Assembly: GCF_963675165.1 (NCBI RefSeq)
Contig: NC_087384.1
Location: 3,494,501 to 3,558,500 of the forward strand
Direction: 5' to 3'
Length of the DNA stretch: 64,000 bases
Origin: Halichondria panicea
Lineage: Eukaryota > Porifera > Demospongiae > Suberitida > Halichondriidae
The position numbers and the translations under genes were made by a program. Below the pieces are notes generated by a model. That model was not told where the DNA came from. It searched no databases and worked only from the letters and a program-made list of their open reading frames with translations. Shown piece after piece: positions 11,891 through 22,284 of this stretch. The number at the start of each line of letters is the position of its first letter. Positions within the stretch are counted from its first letter, which is position 1.

Positions 11891-12460
11891 GTATATAGTC
11901 TAGTAGGAATGTGACATATATATGCTAAACATCTATACAACTCAGCTCTTGCTTTTGTGCAACTACCCATGAATCTTTCTGTGATCTTCTGGGATAGTCT
12001 TACAACATAAATAAGCCATTACTGTCAGTTGCCTTTAGCTGGAAACTGTAGCAAGTTGGGAAACAAGAGGCTGCTTTGCATAACTTCTTTTCCTTCTTTT
12101 TGCCTCCAATTTACTGCAGCGGTTAACACTCTTCGGCGTGTCGACACAACTTCTACATAGGTATGGAGCGCCATTCAGGTCAAAAATGCATGACAGAATC
12201 ATCGATAGATGGCAGGTCAATCATCGATGATTGCCAATCGGTTTACACCAATCGGTTCATCGATCATTTCCAATCGGTTTGTCGATCACACCAATCGGTT
12301 CATCGATCATCGGTTTGTCGATCTTTAATTTTGCCTCTATGCTTGACCCTTGACCTGAGTTCTCAACCTTCACCTATTAAAAGTACTAGACTAGACTGGA
12401 ACTCGACGAATTCTGATGTTTCTCTTCTTTTATACGCCCTTGGTATTTGTGTTTATGCAG

Positions 12461-12707
12461 GAAGTGATGTCGTCCCTTTGAGCAAAATCCTGGCTTTCTT
12501 CACTGGGGCAGAGTCAGTGCCTCCATTGGGGTTAGACTTGTCGCCTGTCTGCCCAAAAGAATGTTCCCCACATCATCAACCTGTGCACTCCACCTTACAC
12601 TACCGACACAGTACCACAATCAGCCAGCTCTTTTCAAAGAAAAAATGCTGTATAACTATGGGAAAGCGCTAAGTGACACACTCCCAGAACATGTTTTCTG
12701 TATTTAA
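12461..12707 (+). pseudogene. HECT-domain C-lobe fragment, frameshifted
   Basis: An acceptor-like GTTTATGCAG is followed by one frame reading KILAFFTGAESVPPLGL. After a one-base frame change comes FPTSSTCALHLTLPTQY and FKEKMLYNYGKAL before TAA at 12705. Together these are the end of a HECT ubiquitin-ligase domain, including the active-site STC motif, but from a family other than the UBE3B gene upstream. The frame break and lack of other exons point to a relic. A spliced exon misread at the junction is the alternative. Confidence 0.7.
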
Positions 12708-13340
12708 TCGTGTTATCATGTAATTTGCATCACTTATTCATCCAGTATTGTCTCACACTGTTTTCTGAAGCTGTATTCTGCATTATATATCTTTCACTTC
12801 AATTGACATGTGCACATACAATACTAGCTAAATGTAGTTTAAGCGTAGGTTAAACGTAGTTAAGCAATCCATAGCTGCGTGGTGTGTTGGAAGCCATACC
12901 TAGTTCTGGGCTCAGAAGTAGCCGAATAGCTTCTCGTTTTCTTGTGATCCACTCTATCCACTACAATCCTGATGGCTACCCCCCCAGACTGCCAGGACTT
13001 GAGCCCGCAGGGATCGTGGAACCACCTCCTCCCCCCCGAGGTAAGTAAGAAAAATTGCCATACTCAACGGTACCCGGCGACCTGTTCAGGCCAGCCCAGC
13101 GACATAGGACTCAACGGTACACGGCGACCTGTTCAGGTGAGCCCAGCGACCAAAAGTAGATAGGACTCAATGGCACCCGCCCAGCGACCTAAAGTAGATA
13201 GGACCTGGTCAAAATTGGTAAGTACCCGGCGACCCATTCAGATCAGCCCAGCGACAAAAATATGGTACCCGGTGACCCCAACGGTATAGTTGTACCTATA
13301 CCGAGGCTCATGCAAAGACTTACCTCTCCACAGGTGGCCT

Positions 13341-13479
13341 CCCTCTCATTACACCACCACCCGCCCACGATCCGGCTGGCCTCCACCTCCTGGCCTCAGC
13401 CGCGGTTCACCCTCTCATTACACCACCACCCGCCCACGATCCGGCTGGCCTCCACCTCCTGGCCTCAGCCGCGGTTCAG
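13341..13479 (+). repeat. Two-copy 69-bp tandem repeat in the retroelement
   Basis: Two adjacent near-identical units start with CCCTCTCATTACACCACC and end with CCTCAGCCGCGGTTCA. Upstream (13065-13260) is a looser tandem of CCCGGCGACC...CCCAGCGAC blocks. Both lie between A1 and the gag-like frame and probably belong to the element's leader. Confidence 0.75.
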
Positions 13480-13500
13480 GGCGAGCGGCGGCTCCCAGCC

Positions 13501-14063
13501 AGGGTTGTAAAGAAAATCCTAAACCTGGAATTCGTCGATATGGCGGAAATAACCAGGGATGACAACTGCGAGTCGGCAGGCCACAAACAGCCGATATCTG
13601 CAGAGAGATACTCTCTCATGGCAGGGATCCTCGCCTCAAGGTTCCCGGACAAAGCCCCAGAACTCTTCGCCTACATGGCCACAATTATCAGAGAATTTTC
13701 AGGAGGGGGCATATGACAGCCTTGGCCAGAAGGGACCTAAACTGGGATGATTCCACCCTCTACAACGAAGCCTCCACGGGGCGGGCAAAAACTACGCATG
13801 CAGGAGGACCACACAGCAACATATTGCCCCCTGAATCCGAATCGGCCGGTCTCCCGAATACCCAAGGACCCACTCAACCGCCCACCTACTCCCCCACAAG
13901 TTTTAGAAAACCACCGTTAGATGAAATTACAACCAGGGGTACTGCCTCGGGAAGAAAGCACACCGCACCCACGCCTGCCAGAGTTGCCGTGGAAATCACC
14001 CAGTCAGCAGGTGCTACGGGCTACACCTCTCCAGGACCAAAGCGAACAGCCCCAGTCTACTGA
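13501..14063 (+). pseudogene. Gag-like protein of the YR retroelement
   Basis: The first frame (13501-13716) contains LNLEFVDMAEI and FPDKAPELFAYMATIIR. The second (13713-14063) overlaps it as ATGA and contains LARRDLNWDDSTLYNEASTG. The two halves in this order match the Gag-like ORF that precedes RT in DIRS-order elements, here broken by a frame change. The rest of the second frame is rich in Pro, Thr and Ser. No zinc knuckle is visible. Confidence 0.65.
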
Positions 14064-14384
14064 GTCTGAGCCCTCGAACCTATTTCACATTTAACCCACG
14101 GTCGGGACGCTTTGTCTATTAACCCATTTCGAACGAATCATGTATATAATAATTATATGGCAATAATTAAGTCTGGTATGATTGGTTTGTTATAGATAAT
14201 TATGATGAAAAAAAAATAATAATAATAATAGGATGATTATAGACTAAGATAAGAATGAGACAGTTTTCCACCATCAGGTGTGACGGCTTCCGATGAGCCA
14301 TATAACTGAGTAACCTATACCCCTACTCCTTCCCAGGAGTGAACTGGGAGGCGCTGTATCCCTACACAGCAGACCTGATGGCAC

Positions 14385-15044
14385 TTGACTTTTGCCGCCC
14401 GAGGAGTCCACACACCCCTTATCGTAGAGGCGTGGGAAGCGGCCCTCCAAGCTCACCCCGATAAAGCATTCTCAAACTACATCATCAACGGTACCACTAA
14501 CGGCTTCCGGATCGGATTCCAACGCGAGGCCCCACTACGGCAAGCTCAGATTAATATGGGCTCCGACCCTGAAGTGGTAACAGCATACCTGGGAAAGGAA
14601 CTAGCACTGGGGAGGATGCTGGGCCCTTTCTCACCAGGGGACCCCGAGCTATGCTATACGACCGTGGATAAGATAGCTCGTCGAATCTCAGATATCGGAC
14701 CAGGGGCCCTGATGGCAAAAATTGATATCGAGTCTGCCTACAGACTGATTCCCGTTCACCCAGACGACCGTCCACTACAGGCAATGTCCTGGAACGGCCA
14801 GATATTCATTGACCTCCGGTCAGCTCCCAAAATATTTAACGCTGTTGCAGACGCCTTAAACTGGCACCTGCAACAAAAAGGAATACCGGACATCGACCAC
14901 TACCTCGATGATTTTATTATCATCACCCCAGCAGCGTCCACACTCTGCCAGGAGTATCTATCGATCCTGGACAGGATACCACTGGTGGCCAACGACCACC
15001 ATCACGGTATCGAGATAGACAGGCCAGCTACGTCTCCCGACTGA
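14385..15044 (+). pseudogene. Reverse transcriptase fragment of the YR retroelement
   Basis: This 219-residue frame carries RGVHTPLIVEAWEAAL and GFRIGF at the start, the first catalytic motif AKIDIESAYRLIPV, then LRSAPKIFNAVADALNW, and the YLDD box in DHYLDDFIII. These are the fingers and palm of a DIRS-type reverse transcriptase. It stops soon after GIEID. The thumb, RNase H and beginning of the recombinase are deleted. The upstream end may continue out of frame from about 14330. Confidence 0.85.
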
Positions 15045-15053
15045 ATTATTACT

Positions 15054-15275
15054 ATGTTCCTTTGCAGCCATCTTGCTGATGAGGGGCTAGCTCCCCAGTC
15101 AATTAAAACGTCAGTTAGAAATGCTCAGCTATCACTCGGCCTCCCAGACTCTACCAATTCTGAAACGGGTCCAAGCCGGAATCAGTAGGCTCCGCCTCTT
15201 AAAAGGCCGGGTCCGCCTGCCAATCACCATTGGCATATCCCATACTATCACACTTTGGGGGTCCCACTTATAATT
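15054..15275 (+). pseudogene. Tyrosine recombinase remnant
   Basis: One frame reads HLADEGLAPQSIKT and LSLGLPD. After a frame change a second reads LPILKRVQAGISRLRLLKG then RVRLPIT. This order is the N-terminal SAM-like domain of the recombinase found in DIRS-order elements. The catalytic R-H-R-Y part is absent. Confidence 0.7.
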
Positions 15276-15960
15276 ACCACATTCCTACAATAGCTTTGGG
15301 AGTTTGGGCCCCCCAAGTACCGACAGAGAACTGCCCCTGTGTTATAGCTGGCACGTGATCTATATCCGGGCACACCGTTAATCTAATTAGCTAGGTTAAC
15401 ACGACCACGTGACCGGTTAGCTAGGGACCATGTGTGCAAGGCGCGTGCCGGCGGGCAGCCTGGACAACAGGCCAAAATATAATTGTAAGACGGGCCGACA
15501 CCCAGACAATGAGTCAGCGTAGGTTAAACGTATAGTTAAGGTTGTAGAGCAATCGCACTTCCTGTGGCTTTGCGGGGGTGTGGTGTGTTGGAAGCCATAC
15601 CTAGTTCTGGGCATGCTCAGTTCAGAAGTAGCCACATGCTTCAAGAGTTCAGAACAGCTTCTTGTTTTCTTGTGCCCACCCACCATCACCCCTCTAGAAT
15701 AGGTTATTTGATGTAGTTAGAAGGTTGCTTCATAACATACGGCCCGGCGGTCTACAACGGAGAACTGCCCCTATGTTATAGCTGGCACGTGATCTATATC
15801 CGGGCATCTAATTAGCTAGGTTAACACGACCACGTGACCATTCATATCCGGGCTCACGGTTAGCTAGGTTAATTAACGCAAGGCGCGTGCAGCCTGGACA
15901 ACAGGCCAAAATATAATTGTATAGGGGGATTGTAAGACGGGCCGACGCCCAGACAATGAG

Positions 15961-16189
15961 AAAATGAATAGCTAGATCTTTGATGGATGTTGGTATACAT
16001 CATGGTCATCGGTGAGGTACAGAAAGTTCTAAAATAGGAGTCACTTTGTACAGAGAAAGTTTGCTAGACTTAGACTAACACATACTAGGCGTTTTGTTTT
16101 TGCAGTAGGGAGAAGAGAGAGATGTCTCATGTAAGATGGATCCATAAAGAGTGAATAATTTCAGAGTCCCACCTACGCAATAATTACAT
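15961..16189. other. No gene recognised
   Basis: Short spacer between the YR retroelement and the 9-bp array. An acceptor-like TTTTGTTTTTGCAG near 16105 is followed by stops in all useful frames. Confidence 0.4.
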
Positions 16190-17790
16190 GCAGTGTTTAC
16201 AGTGATACCAGTGTTCGCAGTGATGCCAGTGTTTCTCAGTGTTCGCAGTGATGCCAGTGTTCGCAGTGATGCAAGTGTTCACAGTGTTTACAGTGATACC
16301 AGTGTTCGCAGTGATGCCAGTGATTACAGTGATTACAATGTTTCCAGTGATGCCAGTGTTCGCAGTGATGCAAGTGTTCGCAGTGATGCCAGTGTTTGCA
16401 GTGATGCCAGTGTTCGCAGTGATGCCAGTGTTTACAGTGTTTACAGTGTTGCCAGTGTTCCCAGTGATACCAGTGTTCGCAGTGATGCCAGTGTTCGCAG
16501 TGATGCCAGTGTTTACAGTGTTGCCAGTGTTTGCAGTGATGCCAGTGTTTGCAGTGATGCCAGTGTTTACAGTGTTGCCAGTTCACAGTGATGCCAGTGT
16601 TTGCAGTGATGCCAGTGATTACAGTGTTTCCAGTGCATGATGCCAGTGATGCCAGTGATACCAGTGCTTACAGTGATGCCAGTGTTCGCAGTGATTCCAG
16701 TGTTTGCAGTGATGCCTGCAGTGATGCCAGTGTTCACAGTGATACCAGTGTTTACAGTGTTCACAGTGATGCCAGTGTTCACAGTGATCCCAGTGATGCC
16801 AGTGTTTGCAGTGATGCCAGTGTTCACAGTGATGCCAGTGTTTGCAGTGATGCCAATGTTCACAGTGATGCCAATGTTCACAGTGATACCAGTGTTGCCA
16901 GTGTTCACAGTGATGCCCAGTGACGCCAGTGTTCACAGTGATCCCAGTGATGCCAGTGATACCAGTGTTTCCAGTGATGCCAGTGTTTGCAGTGATACCA
17001 GTGTTTCCAGTGATGCCAGTGTTTGCAGTGATGCCAGTGTTCACAGTGATGCCTGTGTTTCCAGTGTTCACAGTGATGCCAGTGTTTCCATGCAGTGTTT
17101 GCAGTGTTCACAGTGTTCGCAGTGATCCCAGTGATGCCAGTGATACCAGTGTTTGCAGTGATGCCAGTGTTCACAGTGATGCCAGTGTTTGCAGTGATGC
17201 CAATGTTCACAGTGATGCCAATGTTCACAGTGATACCAGTGTTTACAGTGTTGCCAATGTTCACAGTGATACCAGTGTTTACAGTGTTGCCAGTGTTCAC
17301 AGTGATACCCAGTGACGCCAGTGTTCACAGTGATCCCAGTGATACCAGTGTTTCCAGTGATGCCAGTGTTTGCAGTGATACCAGTGTTTCCAGTGATGCC
17401 AGTGTTTACAGTGATGCCAGTGTTCACAGTGATGCCTGTGTTTCCAGTGTTCACAGTGATGCCAGTGTTTCCATGCAGTGTTTCCAGTGTTCACAGTGTT
17501 CGCAGTGATCCCAGTGATCCCAGTGTTTACAGTGATGCCAGTGTTTGCAGTGATCCCAGTGATGCCAGTGATACCAGTGTTCACAGTGATACTAGTGTTC
17601 ACAGTGATGCCAATATTCACAGTGATCCCAGTGATGCCAGTGATACCAGTGTTTACAGTGATACCAGTGATGCCAGTGTTCACAGTGATGCCAGTGATAC
17701 CAGTGATGCCAGTGTTTCCAGTGATGCCGTGTTTCCAGAGATGCCAGTGATGCCAGTGATACAGTGTTTACAGTGAAGCCAGTGTTCATA
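16190..17790 (+). repeat. 9-bp tandem array CAGTGNNNN (array 1)
   Basis: About 1.6 kb in which CAGTG recurs every 9 bp, followed by a variable tetranucleotide, mostly ATGC, ATAC, ATCC, TTCG, TTTG, TTTC, TTCA, TTTA or TTGC. An AT.. unit usually alternates with a TT.. unit, giving a higher-order 18-bp step. Because 9 is a multiple of three and the unit has no stop codon, most frames on both strands stay open for 110-160 codons ([41 protein letters not shown]). Such frames are a by-product. Small indels shift frame every few hundred bases. A larger duplicated block is visible: 16920-17100 resembles 17311-17480. Confidence 0.95.
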
Positions 17791-18025
17791 GTGATATACC
17801 AGTGCATGGATTACAGTGTTGTAGCTCAAAACATATCCATGCAGGGGTATTGCCAGTGTTTTAGTATTTACATGTATGCAGTTCACTGTTCACAGTGATG
17901 CCATGGAGTGTTCTATATATACACATTCGATCACCATGCAGTATACGTACTGAGTGTGTAATACTACACGCATTCACGAAAAATTAGCGATTAACTTCTA
18001 TTCCACAGCATTACATTAAAAAGAG

Positions 18026-18472
18026 GGAATTCGACTTGATGAAGTATTGGCTGGGCATCACATGGAATTGCTAACATTTGTAACATATTTTAGTTATGCT
18101 CTCGATCGCCGTTTCCCCAGTGAATCCCAGATTAGTTTAGTGGGATGTCAAGTTTAAAAGCACTTCGTTGCAACCATGCAGAGCATTTGCTACAATTAAT
18201 GTGTATATGTCAGAATCAAGTGTCTATGGGATACTACAACTACATACAGTATAATTCAGGTCCCATGGGGACTGCTTCAGATGGAAGCTATAAACTGTGA
18301 ATTTCATAATGTTGATGAACAACACATGACTAAACTGATAAGGTACAAGATAAAAGACACCCACACACCAATACACCCATCATTATTATGGTTTTCCTGA
18401 ATCCTTAGATGCAAAAGTTCAATGAGAGTGCTTTTTCATACTAATCTTATGAAGGGTGTGGTGTCCCTCTAG
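18026..18472 (+). CDS. 3' end of an unrecognised spliced gene (three exons)
   Basis: Exons 18026-18151, 18260-18342 and 18409-18472 join in phase (0, then 2) and end at TAG 18470-18472. The protein reads GIRLDEVLAGHHMELL...ALDRRFPSESQISLVGCQ, then VPWGLLQMEAINCEFHNV, then CKSSMRVLFHTNLM and ends VVSL. Acceptors TATAATTCAG and TGAATCCTTAG are good, and donor GTACAA is fair. The first donor (GTTTAA) is weak, and the start of the first exon could also be 18024. No family recognised. Earlier exons may include those at 10127 and 11799. If so, the retroelement and array 1 sit in its introns. Confidence 0.5.
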
Positions 18473-19028
18473 GGCTATAGGTAGACTTCTAGCAACTAGC
18501 ATAATTGAGAATAATAGAGCACTAAATTAGCATAATTTGACCCTCAGAGTGTATACCTAATTTCACATCATCTTATAATGTAGCTATAGATAGACATATA
18601 TTACTGTACTGTATATAGCACTATAGCCACTAGGCAGGCACTAGAGGATTATAGTTCATGCACTTTCTGTATAAATGTTACCTCAATAACCTCTGTTCTG
18701 GGCCGCTATATAGAGACAACGAGGCTGGGAACGAGGATACCTCAGGTAGTGCTATCACAAATAAAAAAACAGGCTGACTTTTCAAAAAGAATAATAGGCA
18801 AAATAAAAAGCATAATTTACCAGGGTGGTCATTGCTATCTTATGAAGGTGTGTTTTCATATAGAAGGTATACTTGCAATTACTATTCTATGATGAGAGTA
18901 GCTTTTTAGTCATGCATGTATATTGGACTTGTGTATGCAAGTAAACGAAATATGATTATCTTGAAAGGGCTTTGAAAATCGATCAGCTATTATTCTATAT
19001 CACAGCGAATGTAGTACATTCTTGTAGC

Positions 19029-19302
19029 ATTGTTTATCACCTCAGTGTTATTAAAACTGTGGTTTATTAGTTCCTAATATCAACTGCAGGCCTGTCCTCA
19101 CACAGGGGCAAACACCAGAATACAGGCCTGTCCTCACACAGGGGCAAACACCAAAATGCTACAAGAATATATTCTTGTAGCGTTTTGCCCCTGTATTCTT
19201 GTAGCGTTTTGGTGTTTGCCCCTGTGTGAGGACAGGCCTGCAGTTGATATTAGGAACTAATAAGCCACAGTTTTTTTAATAACATTGAGGTGATAAACAA
19301 TA
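19029..19302. repeat. Near-perfect ~270-bp palindrome
   Basis: The arm TTGTTTATCACCTCAGTG...CTAATATCAACTGCAGGCC...CACACAGGGGCAAACACC is repeated inverted to finish in GGTGATAAACAA, centred on CTACAAGAATATATTCTTGTAG at about 19159-19180. Each arm carries its own small internal duplication: the CAGGCCTGTCC block twice on the left, the CTTGTAGCGTTTTG block twice on the right. No open frame. Confidence 0.9.
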
Positions 19303-19852
19303 ACAAACACTGTACTATAATAAACATCACTCCTAGGCAGGACTGCAGCTTCTACTACAAGTAGAATATTCTATAGGTATTGAGTTTTATGACTACTATG
19401 AAAACTGAATATAATTATCGTTCTCTCTCAACTCTACTCTAAATCTCCGGCCACTGATGCATGGTACACACTCACGAGTCAGATTTACAAAATATACTGG
19501 CTCAAAGAAAAGAGCTCGTATAATTAGCAAGCACCATTCATTATCATAGCTCAGCACAAGTATACCCTGAAAACACATGCACGCCATGCGACACCCATGC
19601 TCTATATACTCATCAAACGTACGCAGACAGTATTTACTGCATGTGACACTGTTTGAGCACAAAAAAACCTAGCACTGAGGCATTTTGCAAAAACCTCAGA
19701 TGAGTCTGTAGGAGGCAGATATTCAACAATTATGACATCAGTGCTACTTTGTCTCATAGTGATAAATTATGACACACATTTTGAGTTGAAGTTGTGGTTT
19801 GTGGTTTTAGCTGGTATAATTTTATGAAGAAACCTGGCATTACTGATGTAAA
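19303..19852. other. No gene recognised
   Basis: A minus-strand open stretch (about 19396-19563) after an acceptor-like TGTGTTTTCAG reads GILVLSYDNEWCLLIIRAL and further, with no recognised family. It could be a terminal exon but has no partner exons that I could find. Confidence 0.3.
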
Positions 19853-20308
19853 CACTGTGTAGAACACTCAGTCACTGGTATCACTGTAAAGCAACACTGG
19901 AATCACTGCAAACACTGGCATGTAAACACTGGCATCACTGCGTAAACACTGCATGGCATCACTGCGGCATCACAGTGAACACTGCAAACACTAGCTGGTA
20001 TCACTGCATGTGAAATACGCACCACTGTGAACACTGGCATCACTGGAAACACTGGCATCACTGGAAACACTGGGATCCTGGGATCACTGGGAACACTGGC
20101 ATCACTGGAAACACTGGAACACTGGCATCACTATGAACACTGCCATCACTGTAAACACTGGTATCACTGGGTGGGATCACTGGGAACACTGGCATCACTG
20201 TGAACGTTGGCATCACAGTATCACTGTCATCACTGCGAACACTGGCATCACTGGAAACACTGAACACTGGCATCACTGTAAACACTGGTATCACTGGCAT
20301 CACTCCAG
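19853..20308 (-). repeat. 9-bp tandem array, inverted (array 2, left part)
   Basis: The complement of the array-1 unit (CACTG repeated with ATCACTGGCATCACTG-type steps), more degenerate at its left edge. It is cut at 20308 by a LINE and continues at 20967. Confidence 0.92.
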
Positions 20309-20966
20309 CTCTACACTTAAATGGAACCTTGCTGCAACAAGTTCCAAATTACAAATATCTGGGTCTCACATTATCTACCCATTATCTGATGATCTCTCCT
20401 GGCACCCTCATATTACTACCATTTGTAACAAAACAAGAAAACTAATTGGTCTACTTTATCGAAGGTTCTCAACCAATGCATCTCCATCCACTCTCTTAAA
20501 ACTAGCTTTGTGAGGCCACATAATTATGGAATATGCTTCAGAAGTATGGAGTCCCCACTATAGAAGTGATATAGAAAACCTGGAAAAAGTACAGAGATTT
20601 GCCATGAGAATGTGTCTGGGTCAGTGGGATCTAAAGCAGGAAGAACTGCTGTCAGCATCTAGTCTGGAGACAAGAAGAGTAGTTGCAAGAATGTGCCACT
20701 TGTACAAAATTTTACATGACATGATAGACTTTCCCAACCCACCGGTTGAGAGAGGCCGTTCAGTTAATAGTCTCTCCCTGGTACCAATTAGATTTCGAAC
20801 ATCAATGTACCAATACTCATTCTTCCCACACGCTGTAACTTTATGGAACAAACTTGTTAGTAAGTACAATAAAGAAGATATTGTTACTGTCAGTGTGTTT
20901 AAATATTTTCTGTTTAGGATGCACTTTACATCTAGCTATCCTATGCTCTAAATAAAATCAAAAAAA
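20309..20966 (+). mobile_element. 5'-truncated LINE (CR1/L2/Jockey-like) in the array
   Basis: The sequence starts in the C-terminal part of a non-LTR reverse transcriptase: VPNYKYLGLTLS, DDLSWHPHITTICNKTRKL and IGLLYRRFSTNASPSTLLKL, then MEYASEVWSP and LEKVQRFAMRMCLGQWD. It ends with PHAVTLWNKL, a stop at 20949-20951, AATAAA and a poly(A) run of ten. There are two frame breaks (near 20385 and 20512). The 5' truncation, 3' poly(A) and array sequence on both sides show target-primed insertion into array 2. The duplicated target cannot be told from the array itself. Confidence 0.88.
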
Positions 20967-21425
20967 AAACACTGGCATCACTGGAAACACTGTAAACACT
21001 GGCATCACTTGTATCACTAGGATCACTGGGAACACTGGCATCATTGTGAACACTGGCATCACTGTAAACACCAGTATCACTGTGAACACTGGCATCTGCA
21101 AACACTGGCATCACGGCAATCACTGTGAACACCGGCATCACGGTAAATCACTGCAAACACTGGTATCACTGGCATCACTGGGATCACTGTGAACACTGGC
21201 GTCACTGTGAACACTGTGAACACTGGCAACACTGTAAACACTGGTATCACTGTGAACACTGGCATCTCTGCAAACACTGGCATCACTGCAAACACTGGTA
21301 TCACTGGCATCACTGGGATCACTGTGAACACTGGCATCACTGTGAACACTGGCAACACTGTAACTGGCATCACTGCAAACACTGGCCTCACTGTGAACAG
21401 TGGCATCACTACAAACACTGACATT
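20967..21425 (-). repeat. 9-bp tandem array, inverted (array 2, right part)
   Basis: Same unit and orientation as 19853-20308. At its right edge it abuts the 3' end of the Gypsy pol, and the minus-strand pol frame runs on into it. Confidence 0.92.
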
Positions 21426-21522
21426 TTCGTTTGTCTGCTCGGAAACATGATGCAAGGGTCTTTGATATGTTTGTCCATCAGCAGTGACAAGAATGTAGGA
21501 CCGGGGATGTGATGAAATGTTT

Positions 21523-22284
21523 CTAACACTTGCTGGTTTCCATATTTTGCCACATTGGAACATGACTTTGGTCTAACGCAGGTAAGACTTTTGTATGTTG
21601 ATCGAAATATAGCTTCTGAGTTTCCTTTTGTGCAAGGAGATTTGCTTTGACAACTGATAGTTGTATGGCCAACAATTTAGCTGTTGTAGGTAACAAAGTC
21701 TTTGTTCTACGACCCATGAGACGTTGAGCGGGGGATCCTAGAACGTCATTTGTAGGTGTGTTTCTGAAATCCAACAGTGCTAACTGAAAGTCGGCTTTCT
21801 GTAATAGTGATTTCTCGGCCTTGCCATTTGACTGCGGGTAGTGTGGACGGTGATTAAACTGGTAAGTTTTGGAAAACTCGTGGAATTTGGTACCAGAAAA
21901 TTGTGGTCCATTGTCAGAAACAAAAACATCAGGGATTCCGTGACGGGAAAAGTGACATTTGCAACAATCGATAATCTTTTCACTAGCAGTCTCTGAGAGT
22001 TTGTCTACTTCGATAAAGTTTGAATAGTAGTCTACCAAAACCAGGTAGTGTTGGTCATTTAGTTGGCTTAAATCAGCAGCTACTCGTGACTTCAGTGGTT
22101 CTTTTGTATTACTCCGTTGTTGTGTTGAGTACATAGAGCAGCTTAGAACTGTGTCTGTGATTTGTGCTGCCATACCTGGCCAGAACATTACATCTTTGGC
22201 TCGTCGCTTGCATTTTTCAACTCCAAGGTGTGCGTTGTGGACCATCTCTTTTGCATTGAAGCCGGTATTATAATGTTGTTTCAT
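21523..22284 (-). pseudogene. Integrase frame of the Gypsy element
   Basis: This is the single long open part of the pol relic: a partial zinc-binding region (HNAHLGVEKCKRRAKDVMF), the DDE core, and LDFRNTPTNDVLGSPAQRL, typical of Ty3/Gypsy integrase. A complete pol is absent, so it cannot act as a retrotransposon on its own. Whether the frame is still selected is unknown. Confidence 0.85.

Larger units (their letters stand above)
12842..15960 (+). mobile_element. Tyrosine-recombinase retroelement with split direct repeats (Ngaro/PAT-like), decayed
   Basis: The layout is A1 (12842-12952), gag-like ORFs, reverse transcriptase, tyrosine recombinase, B1 (about 15317-15513), A2 (15514-15674), B2 (about 15752-15960). 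A1 and A2 share GCGTAGGTTAAACGTA, GTGTTGGAAGCCATACC and TTTTCTTGTG. B1 and B2 share GAGAACTGCCCC, TGGCACGTGATCTATATCC, CTGGACAACAGGCC and the end CCCAGACAATGAG. Split direct repeats of the A1...B1-A2-B2 type are known from Ngaro and PAT groups of DIRS-order retroelements, which integrate with a tyrosine recombinase and leave no target duplication. All reading frames are interrupted and the RNase H region is missing, so this copy is dead. Confidence 0.85.

Noticed and set aside
16190-17790. Regular spacing suggesting a CRISPR array
   Set aside because: The unit is 9 bp with a 5-bp constant part. CRISPR repeats are 20-50 bp with unique spacers of similar length, and the surrounding genes are animal genes.
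16193-17886. Many overlapping 110-160 codon frames on both strands
   Set aside because: They come from a stop-free 9-bp tandem unit. All frames are equally open and none has a domain, so they are not genes.
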